This document shows positions 1-10,116 of a DNA stretch of 64,000 nucleotides, piece by piece. The notes under the pieces are model-generated. The model saw only the letters and a list, made by a program, of their open reading frames with translations. It made no database searches and had not been told where the DNA came from. Location: contig CAMDCN010000021.1 in NCBI GenBank assembly GCA_945890485.1, positions 1 to 64,000 on the forward strand, in the 5' to 3' direction. Made by a program: the position numbers and the translations under genes. The DNA comes from Candidatus Sulfopaludibacter sp. SbA3 (GTDB taxonomy: Bacteria > Acidobacteriota > Terriglobia > Bryobacterales > Bryobacteraceae). Position 1 is the stretch's first letter. Each line of letters starts with the position of its first letter.

Positions 1-1
1 A

Positions 2-451
2 TCGCTCCCGCTGGGCACGGATCACTTGGGCCTCCCCGGCCGCGTCCGGTCGATCATCAGCGCCCAGCCCGGGCCTTATCGGAAGACCCACCTGATCATC
101 GACGCCACGGGAGAGAGCACGCTGATCGAGGTCCTCCGCCGCGACCGAGACTTGCGGGTCGATACCTTCCAACCCGCCGTGATCACCGGAGGCTACCAGA
201 CCAACCACTTGAGTGGCGGCTACACCGGAATCCCCCGGCCCGACCTACTCACGAGACTCCGAACGGCCTTAGGCAATGAGAAGCTGAGTCTCCCTGCGGC
301 GACGCCCGGAGTCCCCGATCTGGTCCACGAGCTGGTCAACTTCCGCAGCGACGGAGGCCAAGCCGAGCACGACGACCTCGTCTTCGCCCTAGCCCTGGCC
401 ACATGGCAAGCCTTCGCCCACCACAAGGACAACTTCTACCCCAGCCGCTAA
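2..451 (+). CDS. Phage terminase large subunit-like protein, C-terminal part (cut by window start)
   Basis: The reading frame is open from the first bases of the window, so the gene begins upstream and only the last 150 or so codons are seen. The visible part resembles the nuclease half of large terminase subunits, which cut phage DNA during packaging: a LIIDATGES stretch close to the family's VVDATGVG pattern, and near the end an acidic HDDLVFALALA segment of the kind that ends RNase H-like terminase nuclease folds. No other phage genes follow. It may be a prophage remnant or a domesticated nuclease gene; the upstream sequence would decide. The TTG at 26 is not needed as a start because the frame continues upstream. 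Confidence 0.6.
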   Translation, partial: SLPLGTDHLGLPGRVRSIISAQPGPYRKTHLIIDATGESTLIEVLRRDRDLRVDTFQPAVITGGYQTNHLSGGYTGIPRPDLLTRLRTALGNEKLSLPAATPGVPDLVHELVNFRSDGGQAEHDDLVFALALATWQAFAHHKDNFYPSR

Positions 452-1292
452 CCCAACCCCAGAGACGGCCATATCCAGCCACAGAGCCTTTGCCAATGCG
501 CCGGGGCCGCCACCCCGACAGGACTCAAGCCGCCCAGACGGATCGACCGATTCAACCCCATCTCGCCGTCGCCACCGGCAGCGCCCTCCTTGCCCAAGTG
601 ACGAGGCCTACCACCCAGCCGCTCCACCAGGGTCTGACCCGCAGCGGCACGGCGAGGCATCAAGCCCCGCCACACCGCCAGGAGTCCAATCCATCCGGCC
701 CCAAGCGCCTCCCGCAAGCCCGACCCGACAGAGCCAACGCCCACAACGGGCGGCAGGCCTGTAAGCCCCGCCACACCGCCAGGAGTCCAATCCAGCCGGC
801 CCCAAGCACCTCCCGCAAGCCTGTCCTGTCGTCACCAGCCGCTGCGCCCTTGACCGGCCCGACAGAGCCAACGCCCACAACGGGCGGCAAGCCGACAAGC
901 CCCGCATCACCGCCAGGAGTCCGATCCATCCGGCCCCAAGCGCCTCCCGCAAGCCTGTCCTGTCGTCACCAGCCGCCGCGCCCGCTGCCCGCACGACGAG
1001 GCCGCCAATCCTACCGTCCCACTCAGCCGACACCCGCTGCGGCGCGACGGGGCGTCGAGCCCCGCCACACCGCCAGGCGCCAAACCATCCTGCCGGGCCG
1101 GCGCACGACCCGGCAGGAAGCACCACCCCAATCCCGTCACGCCGTCCCCAGCCACTGCCCCGCTACCCGCGCGACCAGCCCGCCAATCCTACCGCTCCAC
1201 TCGGCCACGGCCAACACCCGCAGCGGCGCAGCGGGGCATCGAGCCCCGCCACACCGCCAGAAACCACCCGCCCCTGCGATACGATAGAGCCG
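452..1292. repeat. Non-coding GC-rich region with degenerate direct repeats and hairpins
   Basis: This 840-bp gap has no convincing gene. It contains at least five copies of a unit whose core reads AGCCCCGCCACACCGCCAG, at about 662-681, 763-782, 898-916, 1058-1077 and 1241-1260. Longer blocks around it also recur: GGAGTCCAATCC plus CGGCCCCAAGC follows the first three copies, and CCGCCAATCCTACCG occurs near 1002 and 1180. Before several copies a GGGGC/GCCCC inverted repeat can fold (clearest at 1232-1249). Long open frames on both strands here are proline- or glycine-rich by-products of the repeats and composition. The region may be a decayed mobile element next to the terminase remnant, or an extragenic palindromic repeat family. 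Confidence 0.7.
1089..1117. repeat. Perfect 9-bp inverted repeat (hairpin)
   Basis: CCTGCCGGG at 1089-1097 is the exact reverse complement of CCCGGCAGG at 1109-1117, with an 11-nt loop. It lies inside the repeat region and is not followed by a T-run on either strand, so a simple intrinsic terminator is unlikely. It could be a structural part of a repeat element. Confidence 0.6.
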
Positions 1293-2156
1293 ATGCTCTC
1301 ACGCCGTGCTCTCCTCGCCGCCCTGCCCGCGTTGCCCGCCCTCGCCGCCCGCAAACGCTCCGCCCTCATCATCGATGGGCAGAACAACCACGCCTGGGCC
1401 CAAACCACCCCCTACCTCAAGCGCTACCTCGAAGAGACCGGCCTGTTCACCGTCTCCATCTCCACCACCCCTCCCAAAGGCGGAGACATGGAAGCCTACC
1501 GCCCCAAATTCGCCGGCCACGACATCGTCGTCCTCAACTACAACGGCGAGGACTGGTCCAAGGCCACCGAAGCCGACTTCGTCAAATACGTCTCCTCCGG
1601 CGGCGGCCTCGTCGTCGTCCACGCCGCCAATAACGCCTTCCCCACCTGGCCCGAGTTCAACGAAATGATCGGCCTCGGCGGCTGGGGCAACCGCACCGAA
1701 AAGGATGGTCCCTACCTCCGCCTCCGGGAAGGCAAGTGGACGCCCGACACCCAGCCCGGACGCGGCGGCAGCCACGGCAACCAGCACGAGTACGTCGTCA
1801 CCCTCCGCGACCCCAACCACCCCATCACGAAAGGCCTACCCGCCGAATGGCTCCACGCCAAGGACGAGCTCTACGACCGTCTCCGCGGCCCCGCCAAGAA
1901 CGTCCGCATCCTCGCCTCCGCCTTCTCCGACAAGGCCACCCGCGGCACCGGTGAACACGAGCCCCTCATCATGGTCCTCTCCTACGGCAAGGGCCGCGTC
2001 TTCCACACCTGCCTCGGCCACGCCGTCGAGGCCATGCAGTCCGTCGACTTCATCGTCACCTACCAGCGCGGCGCCGAATGGGCCGCCACCGGGAAAGTCA
2101 CGCAGAAACTGCCCGCGGACTTCCCCGGCAAGGACAAGGTCTCCTCCCGTCCCTAG
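1293..2156 (+). CDS. Exported ThuA-domain protein
   Basis: A 287-residue protein. Residues 1-20 hold two arginines (SRR) followed by an Ala/Leu-rich stretch, a Tat- or Sec-like signal peptide. The rest matches the ThuA/trehalose-utilisation fold, a class I glutamine-amidotransferase-like domain: a beta strand with ALIIDGQNNHAW at the N-terminus, GGGLVVVHAANNAF in the middle, and a late GKGRVFHTCLGH segment, all typical of the family. ThuA proteins are common in sugar-degradation loci, but their reaction is mostly unknown. No sugar genes adjoin it. It converges on the amidohydrolase, whose stop codon is 6 bp away. No strong ribosome binding site precedes the ATG. Confidence 0.8.
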   Translation: MLSRRALLAALPALPALAARKRSALIIDGQNNHAWAQTTPYLKRYLEETGLFTVSISTTPPKGGDMEAYRPKFAGHDIVVLNYNGEDWSKATEADFVKYVSSGGGLVVVHAANNAFPTWPEFNEMIGLGGWGNRTEKDGPYLRLREGKWTPDTQPGRGGSHGNQHEYVVTLRDPNHPITKGLPAEWLHAKDELYDRLRGPAKNVRILASAFSDKATRGTGEHEPLIMVLSYGKGRVFHTCLGHAVEAMQSVDFIVTYQRGAEWAATGKVTQKLPADFPGKDKVSSRP

Positions 2157-2162
2157 CTCCCG

Positions 2163-3857
2163 CTACTTCGTAAAGACCGTGGTCCCGTTGACGACGGTCA
2201 TCACCGGCTGGATCTTCCGGATCTCCGCCTCCGGGCACGTCAGATAATCCCGGTCGATCACCACAAAGTCCGCCCACTTCCCGGTCTCCAGCGACCCCAG
2301 CTCTTTCTCCGAAAAGTGCAGATAGGCCGCCCCGTTGGTGTACATCCGCAGCGCCTGCTCCCGCGTGATCTTCTCCTCCGGGTAGATCTCCTTGCCCGCC
2401 CGTGTCTGCCGCGTGATCGCCATCCACAGGTTGAAGAAGGGGTTGAACGGGTTCACGGCCTTGTCCTTATCGTGGCCGATCATGTGGTCGCTCCCTCCCG
2501 CAATCCCGATCCCGTTCTTCAGGTAGGTCTGCAGCGGGAAGAAGTACCGCATGTTCTTGTAGCCAAACACCTGCTCGAGCGCCGGCACGTCAAAGTGCAG
2601 CCAGCCCGCCTGCACGTCGGCCAGAATGCCCATCCGCTTCATCCGCGCAATCGCCTCCTCGCTCATGAAGCTCCCGTGCATCACGTGGGACCGCGTCGGA
2701 GCAATCGGCCGCTCCTTGTTCAGAGCCTCGAAGGTGTCCAGCAGCACGTCGATCGCCGCCCCACCCTGCGCATGGCTCGTCAGCTGCCAGCCCTTGTTCC
2801 GCGCCGCCCGCATGATCTGCGTCAGCTTCGGCCCGTCGACAAACAGCGTCCCCCGCGCATCCGGATCCGTCTGCCCATAGAGCTGTTTCCCATATGCGCC
2901 GTAGGGCATTCGCTGATACGCCGTGCCGACGCTCTGTCCGCCGTCCAGCGTCACTTTGAACGAGCCGAACTTCAGCCAGGCATCCCCCTGGCCGGTCTTC
3001 CAGGAGTTCTTCTCGATCTCGGCGACGACCTGCTCCACCGGCCGCATGGCGTTAATCCGCCAAGTGATCACAGTCCGCACCGGCAGCTTCCCCTGCGCCT
3101 TTAACTTGGCGTACAGGTTATAGTCCTCGAGCACGGAAGCCCGATCCCCCACCGTCGTCAGCCCCGCTGCGGCATAGAGCTTCAGCATCATCTCGAGCGC
3201 TTCCAGCTTCTCCGCCTCGCTATAGCTCGCACCCTGCGGAACGCCCTTTAGCAAGGAGGCTGCATTCCGCAGGATCCCGTTCGGCTGCCCATCCGGACCT
3301 TTGACCACTTCCCCGCCCGCCGGGTTGGGCGTCGACGCGGTGATCCCGCTGATCTTCAGCGCCATGGTGTTCGCGCCCCAGACGTAGGAGCCATCGAACG
3401 CCACCGGATGGTCCAGCGTCACGTCCAGGTCCTGCTTAGTCGGAAACCGCTGTTCCGCCAGTCGCGGAGGCAAGGTCCGCGGCACAACAATCCATCCGCC
3501 TTTCGGCGTCGTCTTGGCCTGTTCCCGGATGAACTTCTGGATGTCTCCAATGCTATCGAGCGGCGGCAGCTTCCGCTTATACTCACTGAGCCCCGCGCCC
3601 AGCGCGTGGACGTGCGCGTCGATGAGCCCCGGCAGCACCATTTTGCCGCCCAAGTCGATCAGCTTCGTCGCGGGCCCCTTCTTCGCCAGAACCGCCGCGT
3701 TCGTCCCCGCTGCGACGATGCGCCCGTTCTCCACTGCCAGCGCCTCGACAATCGAGAACCTAGCGTCCGCCGTCACAATCCGGCCATGATGCACAATCAG
3801 GTCCGGCGCGGCCATCAACGCCGAAACGGCGCCCAAAACTACCCCAATAACTCGCAT
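2163..3857 (-). CDS. Exported amidohydrolase (family 3, YtcJ-like)
   Basis: About 564 residues. A short hydrophobic N-terminus ending in ALMAA is a likely signal peptide. The metal-site HxH occurs in VLPGLIDAHVHALG about 75 residues in, and GGSDHMIG near the C-terminus carries the conserved Asp of amidohydrolases. The closing KWADFVVIDRD segment is the usual metallo-dependent hydrolase tail. Substrate cannot be inferred; relatives hydrolyse cyclic amides, formamides or related bonds. I chose the ATG at 3857 (MRVIG), which gives a cleaner signal peptide than the TTG at 3872. It overlaps the end of the HAD gene by 19 bp, so the two are probably co-transcribed and translationally coupled. Confidence 0.85.
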   Translation of the reverse strand: MRVIGVVLGAVSALMAAPDLIVHHGRIVTADARFSIVEALAVENGRIVAAGTNAAVLAKKGPATKLIDLGGKMVLPGLIDAHVHALGAGLSEYKRKLPPLDSIGDIQKFIREQAKTTPKGGWIVVPRTLPPRLAEQRFPTKQDLDVTLDHPVAFDGSYVWGANTMALKISGITASTPNPAGGEVVKGPDGQPNGILRNAASLLKGVPQGASYSEAEKLEALEMMLKLYAAAGLTTVGDRASVLEDYNLYAKLKAQGKLPVRTVITWRINAMRPVEQVVAEIEKNSWKTGQGDAWLKFGSFKVTLDGGQSVGTAYQRMPYGAYGKQLYGQTDPDARGTLFVDGPKLTQIMRAARNKGWQLTSHAQGGAAIDVLLDTFEALNKERPIAPTRSHVMHGSFMSEEAIARMKRMGILADVQAGWLHFDVPALEQVFGYKNMRYFFPLQTYLKNGIGIAGGSDHMIGHDKDKAVNPFNPFFNLWMAITRQTRAGKEIYPEEKITREQALRMYTNGAAYLHFSEKELGSLETGKWADFVVIDRDYLTCPEAEIRKIQPVMTVVNGTTVFTK

Positions 3858-4461
3858 AAATCGTTGATCCAAAAGTCCGGCTCCATTTCGGTCGGACTAC
3901 CGTAGCCATAGCTTACCGCGCAAACCGTCACGCCCGCCGCACGCGCCGCCGCGATGTCCGCCGGTGCGTCTCCAATCATCAGTGCATCCTGCGGATCCAC
4001 CCCGAACAGTTCGAGCGACTTGTGGATCACCTCCGGCGAAGGCTTCGCCGGGAACCCGTCTGTCCCTTGCACATGGTCAAAGTACGGCAGCAGACCAAAC
4101 TTCTCGAGCACCACCCGCGTCGTCGGCGTACCCTTCGTCGTCGCCGTCGATTTCAGACCGCCCAACCGCGACACCGCCTCCGCAACACCAGGAAACAACT
4201 TCGTCGCGTTGTGCTCCCGCGCCCAGTACACTTCGCGATAGTCCGCGATCAACCGCTCGACGCCCTCGTCCGAAATGCCCGGGATCACGTCCACAAACAG
4301 ATCCGTCAGATGCCGTCCGATGTAGCTTCTCAAGAGGCCAAACGGCTGCGGAGGATAGCCGTGGCGGTCGAGGATTACCCCGACCGCGCCACAGATATCC
4401 TCCGCGGAGTCCGTTAATGTGCCGTCAACGTCGAACAGGTACAGCCGGTAAGGCTTCCCCA

Positions 4462-4462
<1 letters not shown>
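3839..4462 (-). CDS. HAD-family phosphatase, phosphoglycolate phosphatase-like
   Basis: A 207-residue HAD hydrolase with all motifs visible: motif I DVDGTLTD with nucleophile Asp11 and Asp13, motif II TTKGT, the motif III lysine in PAKPSP, and motif IV IGDAPADI. The helical cap between motifs I and II matches the Gph/pyrophosphatase PpaX type. It likely dephosphorylates a small cytoplasmic phosphate such as phosphoglycolate, though the substrate cannot be read from sequence. Its start overlaps the ftsH stop by one base (TAATG), so it is the next gene of the tilS-ftsH run. Confidence 0.85.
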
Positions 4463-6371
<1,909 letters not shown>

Positions 6372-6375
<4 letters not shown>

Positions 6376-7634
6376 TGCTTCCTCAATATACAGGACGTCG
6401 AGGATGAAGAGATCGATTCATCGAGTCCGGAAATCTGCGCTGCGAACCGCAAAATGTTCCTCGTATCACCGGTTGCCGCGAATCGTTCATCCGCGCCGAA
6501 CCGATACACCCACACGATACTCACTCCATCCGTAATGATCGGCCAATTCTTTCTTTCCCATAAGGGTATGCGAGCAATTTGAAACAACTTCTTCAAAAGA
6601 ATCGGCTCACTTCGCCCTGCCGGTTGGAAACGATCGCCGGATTGCCACACGCGAACATGCAACTCACCCTGCAGCCTTTCCTCGTCAAGCTCCAGTACTA
6701 CCTCTTCAGTATATCGGTATTCCGGAGCGTCGGGACGGGCGATCCGAATGGAGCCGAACGACCTCGTCGCCGTCACTCCCGGCAGTGTAACTGAACCGTC
6801 GCCCGAGGTCTGCAACACCAGTCGTTCAAGCTGCTCCAGGTGTTGGGTTTCAATCCGGTTTAAGTCTCCTTTCACCGAAGCAACCCAGTCGCGGAGGACT
6901 CTACGGCGAAGGGCTGGGTGGAGGCTTCGGAGAGAGTTTACATCCCGTACCGGACCGTCGGCTGGCATCTGGTCCTGCCAGTAGCGCTCTTCGAGGCCGG
7001 CAATAGCAGCAAGACGGACAAGATGGCCTTCCACAGCCGGAGCAAGGTCACGGAGCAGCGGCAAGAGCTCTTTGCGAACTCGATTCCTGAGAAATCGCGG
7101 GTCGTCGTTCGAGGCGTCCTCCCTCCATTCGAGGCCCTGCCCCGAAAGATACTCGCGGACAGCCTCCCTCGATACGCCCAAGAGCGGACGGACAATTCCG
7201 GACCTGGTTTTGGGGAGGACACCCCGGAGACCGGTCGGTCCAGTGCCGCGGAGGAGCCGGAGCAGGACAGTTTCGGCTTGATCGGAGGCGGTGTGGCCGG
7301 TCGCGATCCAGTCGACGAGGCCAGCGTCGCGCCATTGGGTAAAGTGCCGGAGGCGGGATTGACGGCAATACTGCTCCAGGTTCCCCACTACCGTACCTCC
7401 CGCCGCCACGTGACAGGGCAGATTACCGGCCAAGCGCCGGACGAAAGCTTCGTCGGCGTCGGAGGCGGCACCGCGCAGGCCGTGGTTGACGTGCAGGACA
7501 ACCAGTGGCCCGTCATGGACCGAACGCAAAGCGTGGAGGAGGAAAACGCTGTCAGCGCCACCGGAAACAGCTACGCCGAGCGTACTACCCGCCACTCCAA
7601 GCCGGTTCAGCGCCGCTGCGACCGCTTCGAGCAC
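6372..7634 (-). CDS. tilS: tRNA(Ile)-lysidine synthase
   Basis: A 420-residue enzyme that ligates lysine to C34 of the AUA-reading tRNA-Ile using ATP. The N-type PP-loop SGGADS is at 24-29, followed by the family's [10 protein letters not shown] segment. A TilS substrate-binding domain and the C-terminal domain ([10 protein letters not shown]...[14 protein letters not shown]) are both present, so the protein is full length. It lies one base after the Mrp-type ATPase gene and overlaps ftsH by 4 bp, so it belongs to one operon with them. Confidence 0.95.
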
Positions 7635-7635
7635 G

Positions 7636-8460
7636 TTAGTCGCTGACGGTCAGCGTCGGCGATTTAGCCGCCCCGCGCGCCACCAGGCGCTCCACGACTC
7701 GCTCAGCCAGTTCGACGAAGGGAGCGCCCTTACCAGCGGGGTCCAGGGCGACTGGGCGGCCAGTATCGCCGCCTATCCGGACGTTGGGTTCCAAAGGCAA
7801 TGAACCCAAAAATGGCACACTCATAGCATTCGCCGTCCGTTCGCCGCCGCCGTGGCCAAAGACGTCGATGCGTTCCCCAGAGCCGGGAGCGATGAGGTAG
7901 CTCATGTTTTCGACGAGGCCCAGCACGGGTACCCGCACGTTCTGAAACATCAGGACAGCCTTGCGTGCGTCCTCGAGGGAGACTTCGGAAGGAGTCGTCA
8001 CAACGACGGCGCCGGTGACGGTCGTCGTCTGCATCAGCGATAGCTGCACGTCGCCTGTTCCGGGCGGGAGATCAATGAGGAGGTAGTCAAGAGTCCCCCA
8101 GTCGACGCCGCGCAGGAATTGCTGGATAACGGAATGGAGCATGGGCCCGCGCCAGACGAGCGGTTTGTCGCCGGGGCTGAGGAATCCCATCGAGATCAGC
8201 TTCACTTCATGCTTCACGAGCGGCTGGATCCGTTCGCCGATGGCATGGGGGGCTTCCCGGATACCCATCATGAGGGGCACATTGGGGCCATACACGTCAG
8301 CGTCGATCAACCCGACGCGGTAGCCGAGGCCCGCCAGGGCAATGGCCAAATTGACGGAGACGGTGGTTTTTCCCACCCCGCCCTTACCGGATCCGACGGC
8401 GATGATCTGCCGGACACCTTCAATCGCTGTCGTCTTCAAATCTGTCTGTTGGGGACCCAT
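7636..8460 (-). CDS. Mrp/ApbC-type P-loop ATPase lacking the CxxC motif
   Basis: A 274-residue MinD/Mrp-family ATPase. The deviant Walker A GKGGVGKTT is at about 25-33, DADVYGPNVP at 53-62 and LIDLPPGTGD at 128-137; these are the hallmarks of the Mrp/ApbC/Nbp35 iron-sulfur carriers. In those proteins the segment after ENMSY reads like VCPHCG and its two cysteines bridge a 4Fe-4S cluster between monomers. Here it reads LIAPGSG, with Ala191 and Ser194 at the cysteine positions. The N-terminal DUF59/MIP18 domain found in many homologues is also absent. Binding of a bridging cluster is therefore doubtful. It is transcribed ahead of tilS with a one-base gap. Confidence 0.85.
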   Translation of the reverse strand: MGPQQTDLKTTAIEGVRQIIAVGSGKGGVGKTTVSVNLAIALAGLGYRVGLIDADVYGPNVPLMMGIREAPHAIGERIQPLVKHEVKLISMGFLSPGDKPLVWRGPMLHSVIQQFLRGVDWGTLDYLLIDLPPGTGDVQLSLMQTTTVTGAVVVTTPSEVSLEDARKAVLMFQNVRVPVLGLVENMSYLIAPGSGERIDVFGHGGGERTANAMSVPFLGSLPLEPNVRIGGDTGRPVALDPAGKGAPFVELAERVVERLVARGAAKSPTLTVSD

Positions 8461-8463
8461 TAC

Positions 8464-10116
8464 TTATTCCATCCTACCAACGGTGCCCCGGACGCGACGC
8501 AGATTTCCGTGCGGATCGTAAGAAGCCTCGCCGCGGGCGACGACCCGGCAGGGGCGACCACTGAACGGGACCAACTCGAGAACGATTTCATATGCCTTGC
8601 CGGAACGGAGGAGTTCGCGGAGGGCCTCTTCGCCGCGGGCGTAACTTTCGGGCATGAACATTGCCCGGCGCTGCTCGCGCGGAGGCACCGGCAACGAAGG
8701 GTCAACCCCAAAGATGCGGTAGAGTTCGACGGACCAATGCACCTCGTCGGTGGCTGGATTCCAGGACCAACTGCCTACGCCGGATAGCCGCTGCGCCTCC
8801 TGCAATTCGGCTTCGCGATCGCGCAGGGCATCCTCTGCCCTTTTGTTCGCGGTGATGTCGACGAAGGTCACGACGACGCCCAATGGATCCTCCAGCGGCT
8901 CGGCGTTAATCGAGAGCCAGGTGATTTCACCGTCGGGGCGTGGCAGCCCGAGCCGAACATTTTCGACGGGACGCCGCGTCCGCAGCACTTGCATGGACGG
9001 ATGCTCTTGTCCGGGAAACGGGGAAAGGTCTTCCCGAATGGCTCGCCATTCGGGATCGGTGGAGTAGCGACCGGTCAGTTGATCTTTGCTGATTCCCAGA
9101 ATCCGGCTCGCGCTGGCGTTGCAGGCTACGATCTCACCGTTCTCATTCTGGACCGTAACGCCTTCCGACATGGCAGCAAGAACCGACCGGTACCGGGCCT
9201 CAGCACGTTGCAGATCCGTAATATCGTGCAGCGAAATAATCGCACCGAGTTTCTCCCCGGACTTGCTGAATACCGGCTGGCCGCTCGTCAGAACGACGCG
9301 ATCACCGAGGCTCAGTGTTTCGCTCCGAACACGCTCGCCCGCCAAGGTCCGGGCTAAGGGCAAATGCTCCGGCTTGGCGCCGAGGGACTGGGCCGACCGG
9401 TTTAGCCGAACATTCCCGCCGGTAGCATCCGTGGTAACGATCCCATCGTGCAGACATTCGAGCGCCACAGCGTTGAACTCCTGCTCCTGCCGAAGCGCCT
9501 GTTCCGCGACATTGCGGGCACGGATGCTGTTCCAGCCCATGCCGATCAGACCTAAGGCAAGCACCGTAACGATGCCGGTGAGTAGGCTGGCCAAGCGGCC
9601 GGCTTCGCGACCTTCGGCCACCTTTGCTTCCACTTGAGAGTTTTCTTCGTCTTTCAGCCAATCGATCAGGTTGAGCGTCTCGATCATTAGCCGCAAGCGC
9701 ACGCCTTCTCGGATGGCATCGCTTGCGGCGGTGGCGCCTTTGTCCCGTTTGGCATCAACCACTTCGTCGGCTGAAGTCAAAAGGCGGCTTACGTTGGCTT
9801 CCAGACGCTCCAGAATCTGTAACTCGCGGGGGTTGCCTGCCGCTAAGCGCTGCAACTCCCTCATGCCGGCGCGCGCGTCCCGGGCACCCGCCTTCACCTG
9901 CTCCAGAAAACGATCGTCCCCCGTGGCGGCATAGCCCCGCGACGCGGATTCGACCTCACGCACCGCCGTCAAACTGGAATCCGTCACGTCGACAATCGCG
10001 CTGGTCTGTGCCACGCGACGGTCAATACTCGCCAGCGACTGGACCGTCGCGTATTGCGAAGCTGCCGCCACGAGCAGGGCCGCAGCGGAGACACCAAATC
10101 CGACGAGACCCTTCAT
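8464..10116 (-). CDS. Membrane CHASE3/PAS sensor protein without an output domain
   Basis: A 550-residue sensor. A transmembrane segment at about 5-25 and another at about 185-205 enclose a helical extracytoplasmic region (ASRGYAATGDDRFLEQ) typical of CHASE3. Three PAS/PAC units follow at about 215-315, 320-435 and 445-550, each ending in a PAC-like strand (IISLHDITDLQRAE, VVTFVDITANKRAE, LRRVRGTVGRME). The protein stops right after the third PAC, with no histidine kinase, GGDEF or other output module. It could be a truncated kinase or a sensor working through partners. The next gene starts 3 bp downstream. The start overlaps the preceding hydrolase stop by 4 bp. Confidence 0.8.
   Translation of the reverse strand: MKGLVGFGVSAAALLVAAASQYATVQSLASIDRRVAQTSAIVDVTDSSLTAVREVESASRGYAATGDDRFLEQVKAGARDARAGMRELQRLAAGNPRELQILERLEANVSRLLTSADEVVDAKRDKGATAASDAIREGVRLRLMIETLNLIDWLKDEENSQVEAKVAEGREAGRLASLLTGIVTVLALGLIGMGWNSIRARNVAEQALRQEQEFNAVALECLHDGIVTTDATGGNVRLNRSAQSLGAKPEHLPLARTLAGERVRSETLSLGDRVVLTSGQPVFSKSGEKLGAIISLHDITDLQRAEARYRSVLAAMSEGVTVQNENGEIVACNASASRILGISKDQLTGRYSTDPEWRAIREDLSPFPGQEHPSMQVLRTRRPVENVRLGLPRPDGEITWLSINAEPLEDPLGVVVTFVDITANKRAEDALRDREAELQEAQRLSGVGSWSWNPATDEVHWSVELYRIFGVDPSLPVPPREQRRAMFMPESYARGEEALRELLRSGKAYEIVLELVPFSGRPCRVVARGEASYDPHGNLRRVRGTVGRME

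Noticed and set aside
403-1287. Long plus-strand open frame of 294 codons, and minus-strand frames over the same region
   Set aside because: Pro/Arg- or Gly-rich translation made by degenerate repeats; no start signal and no plausible fold.
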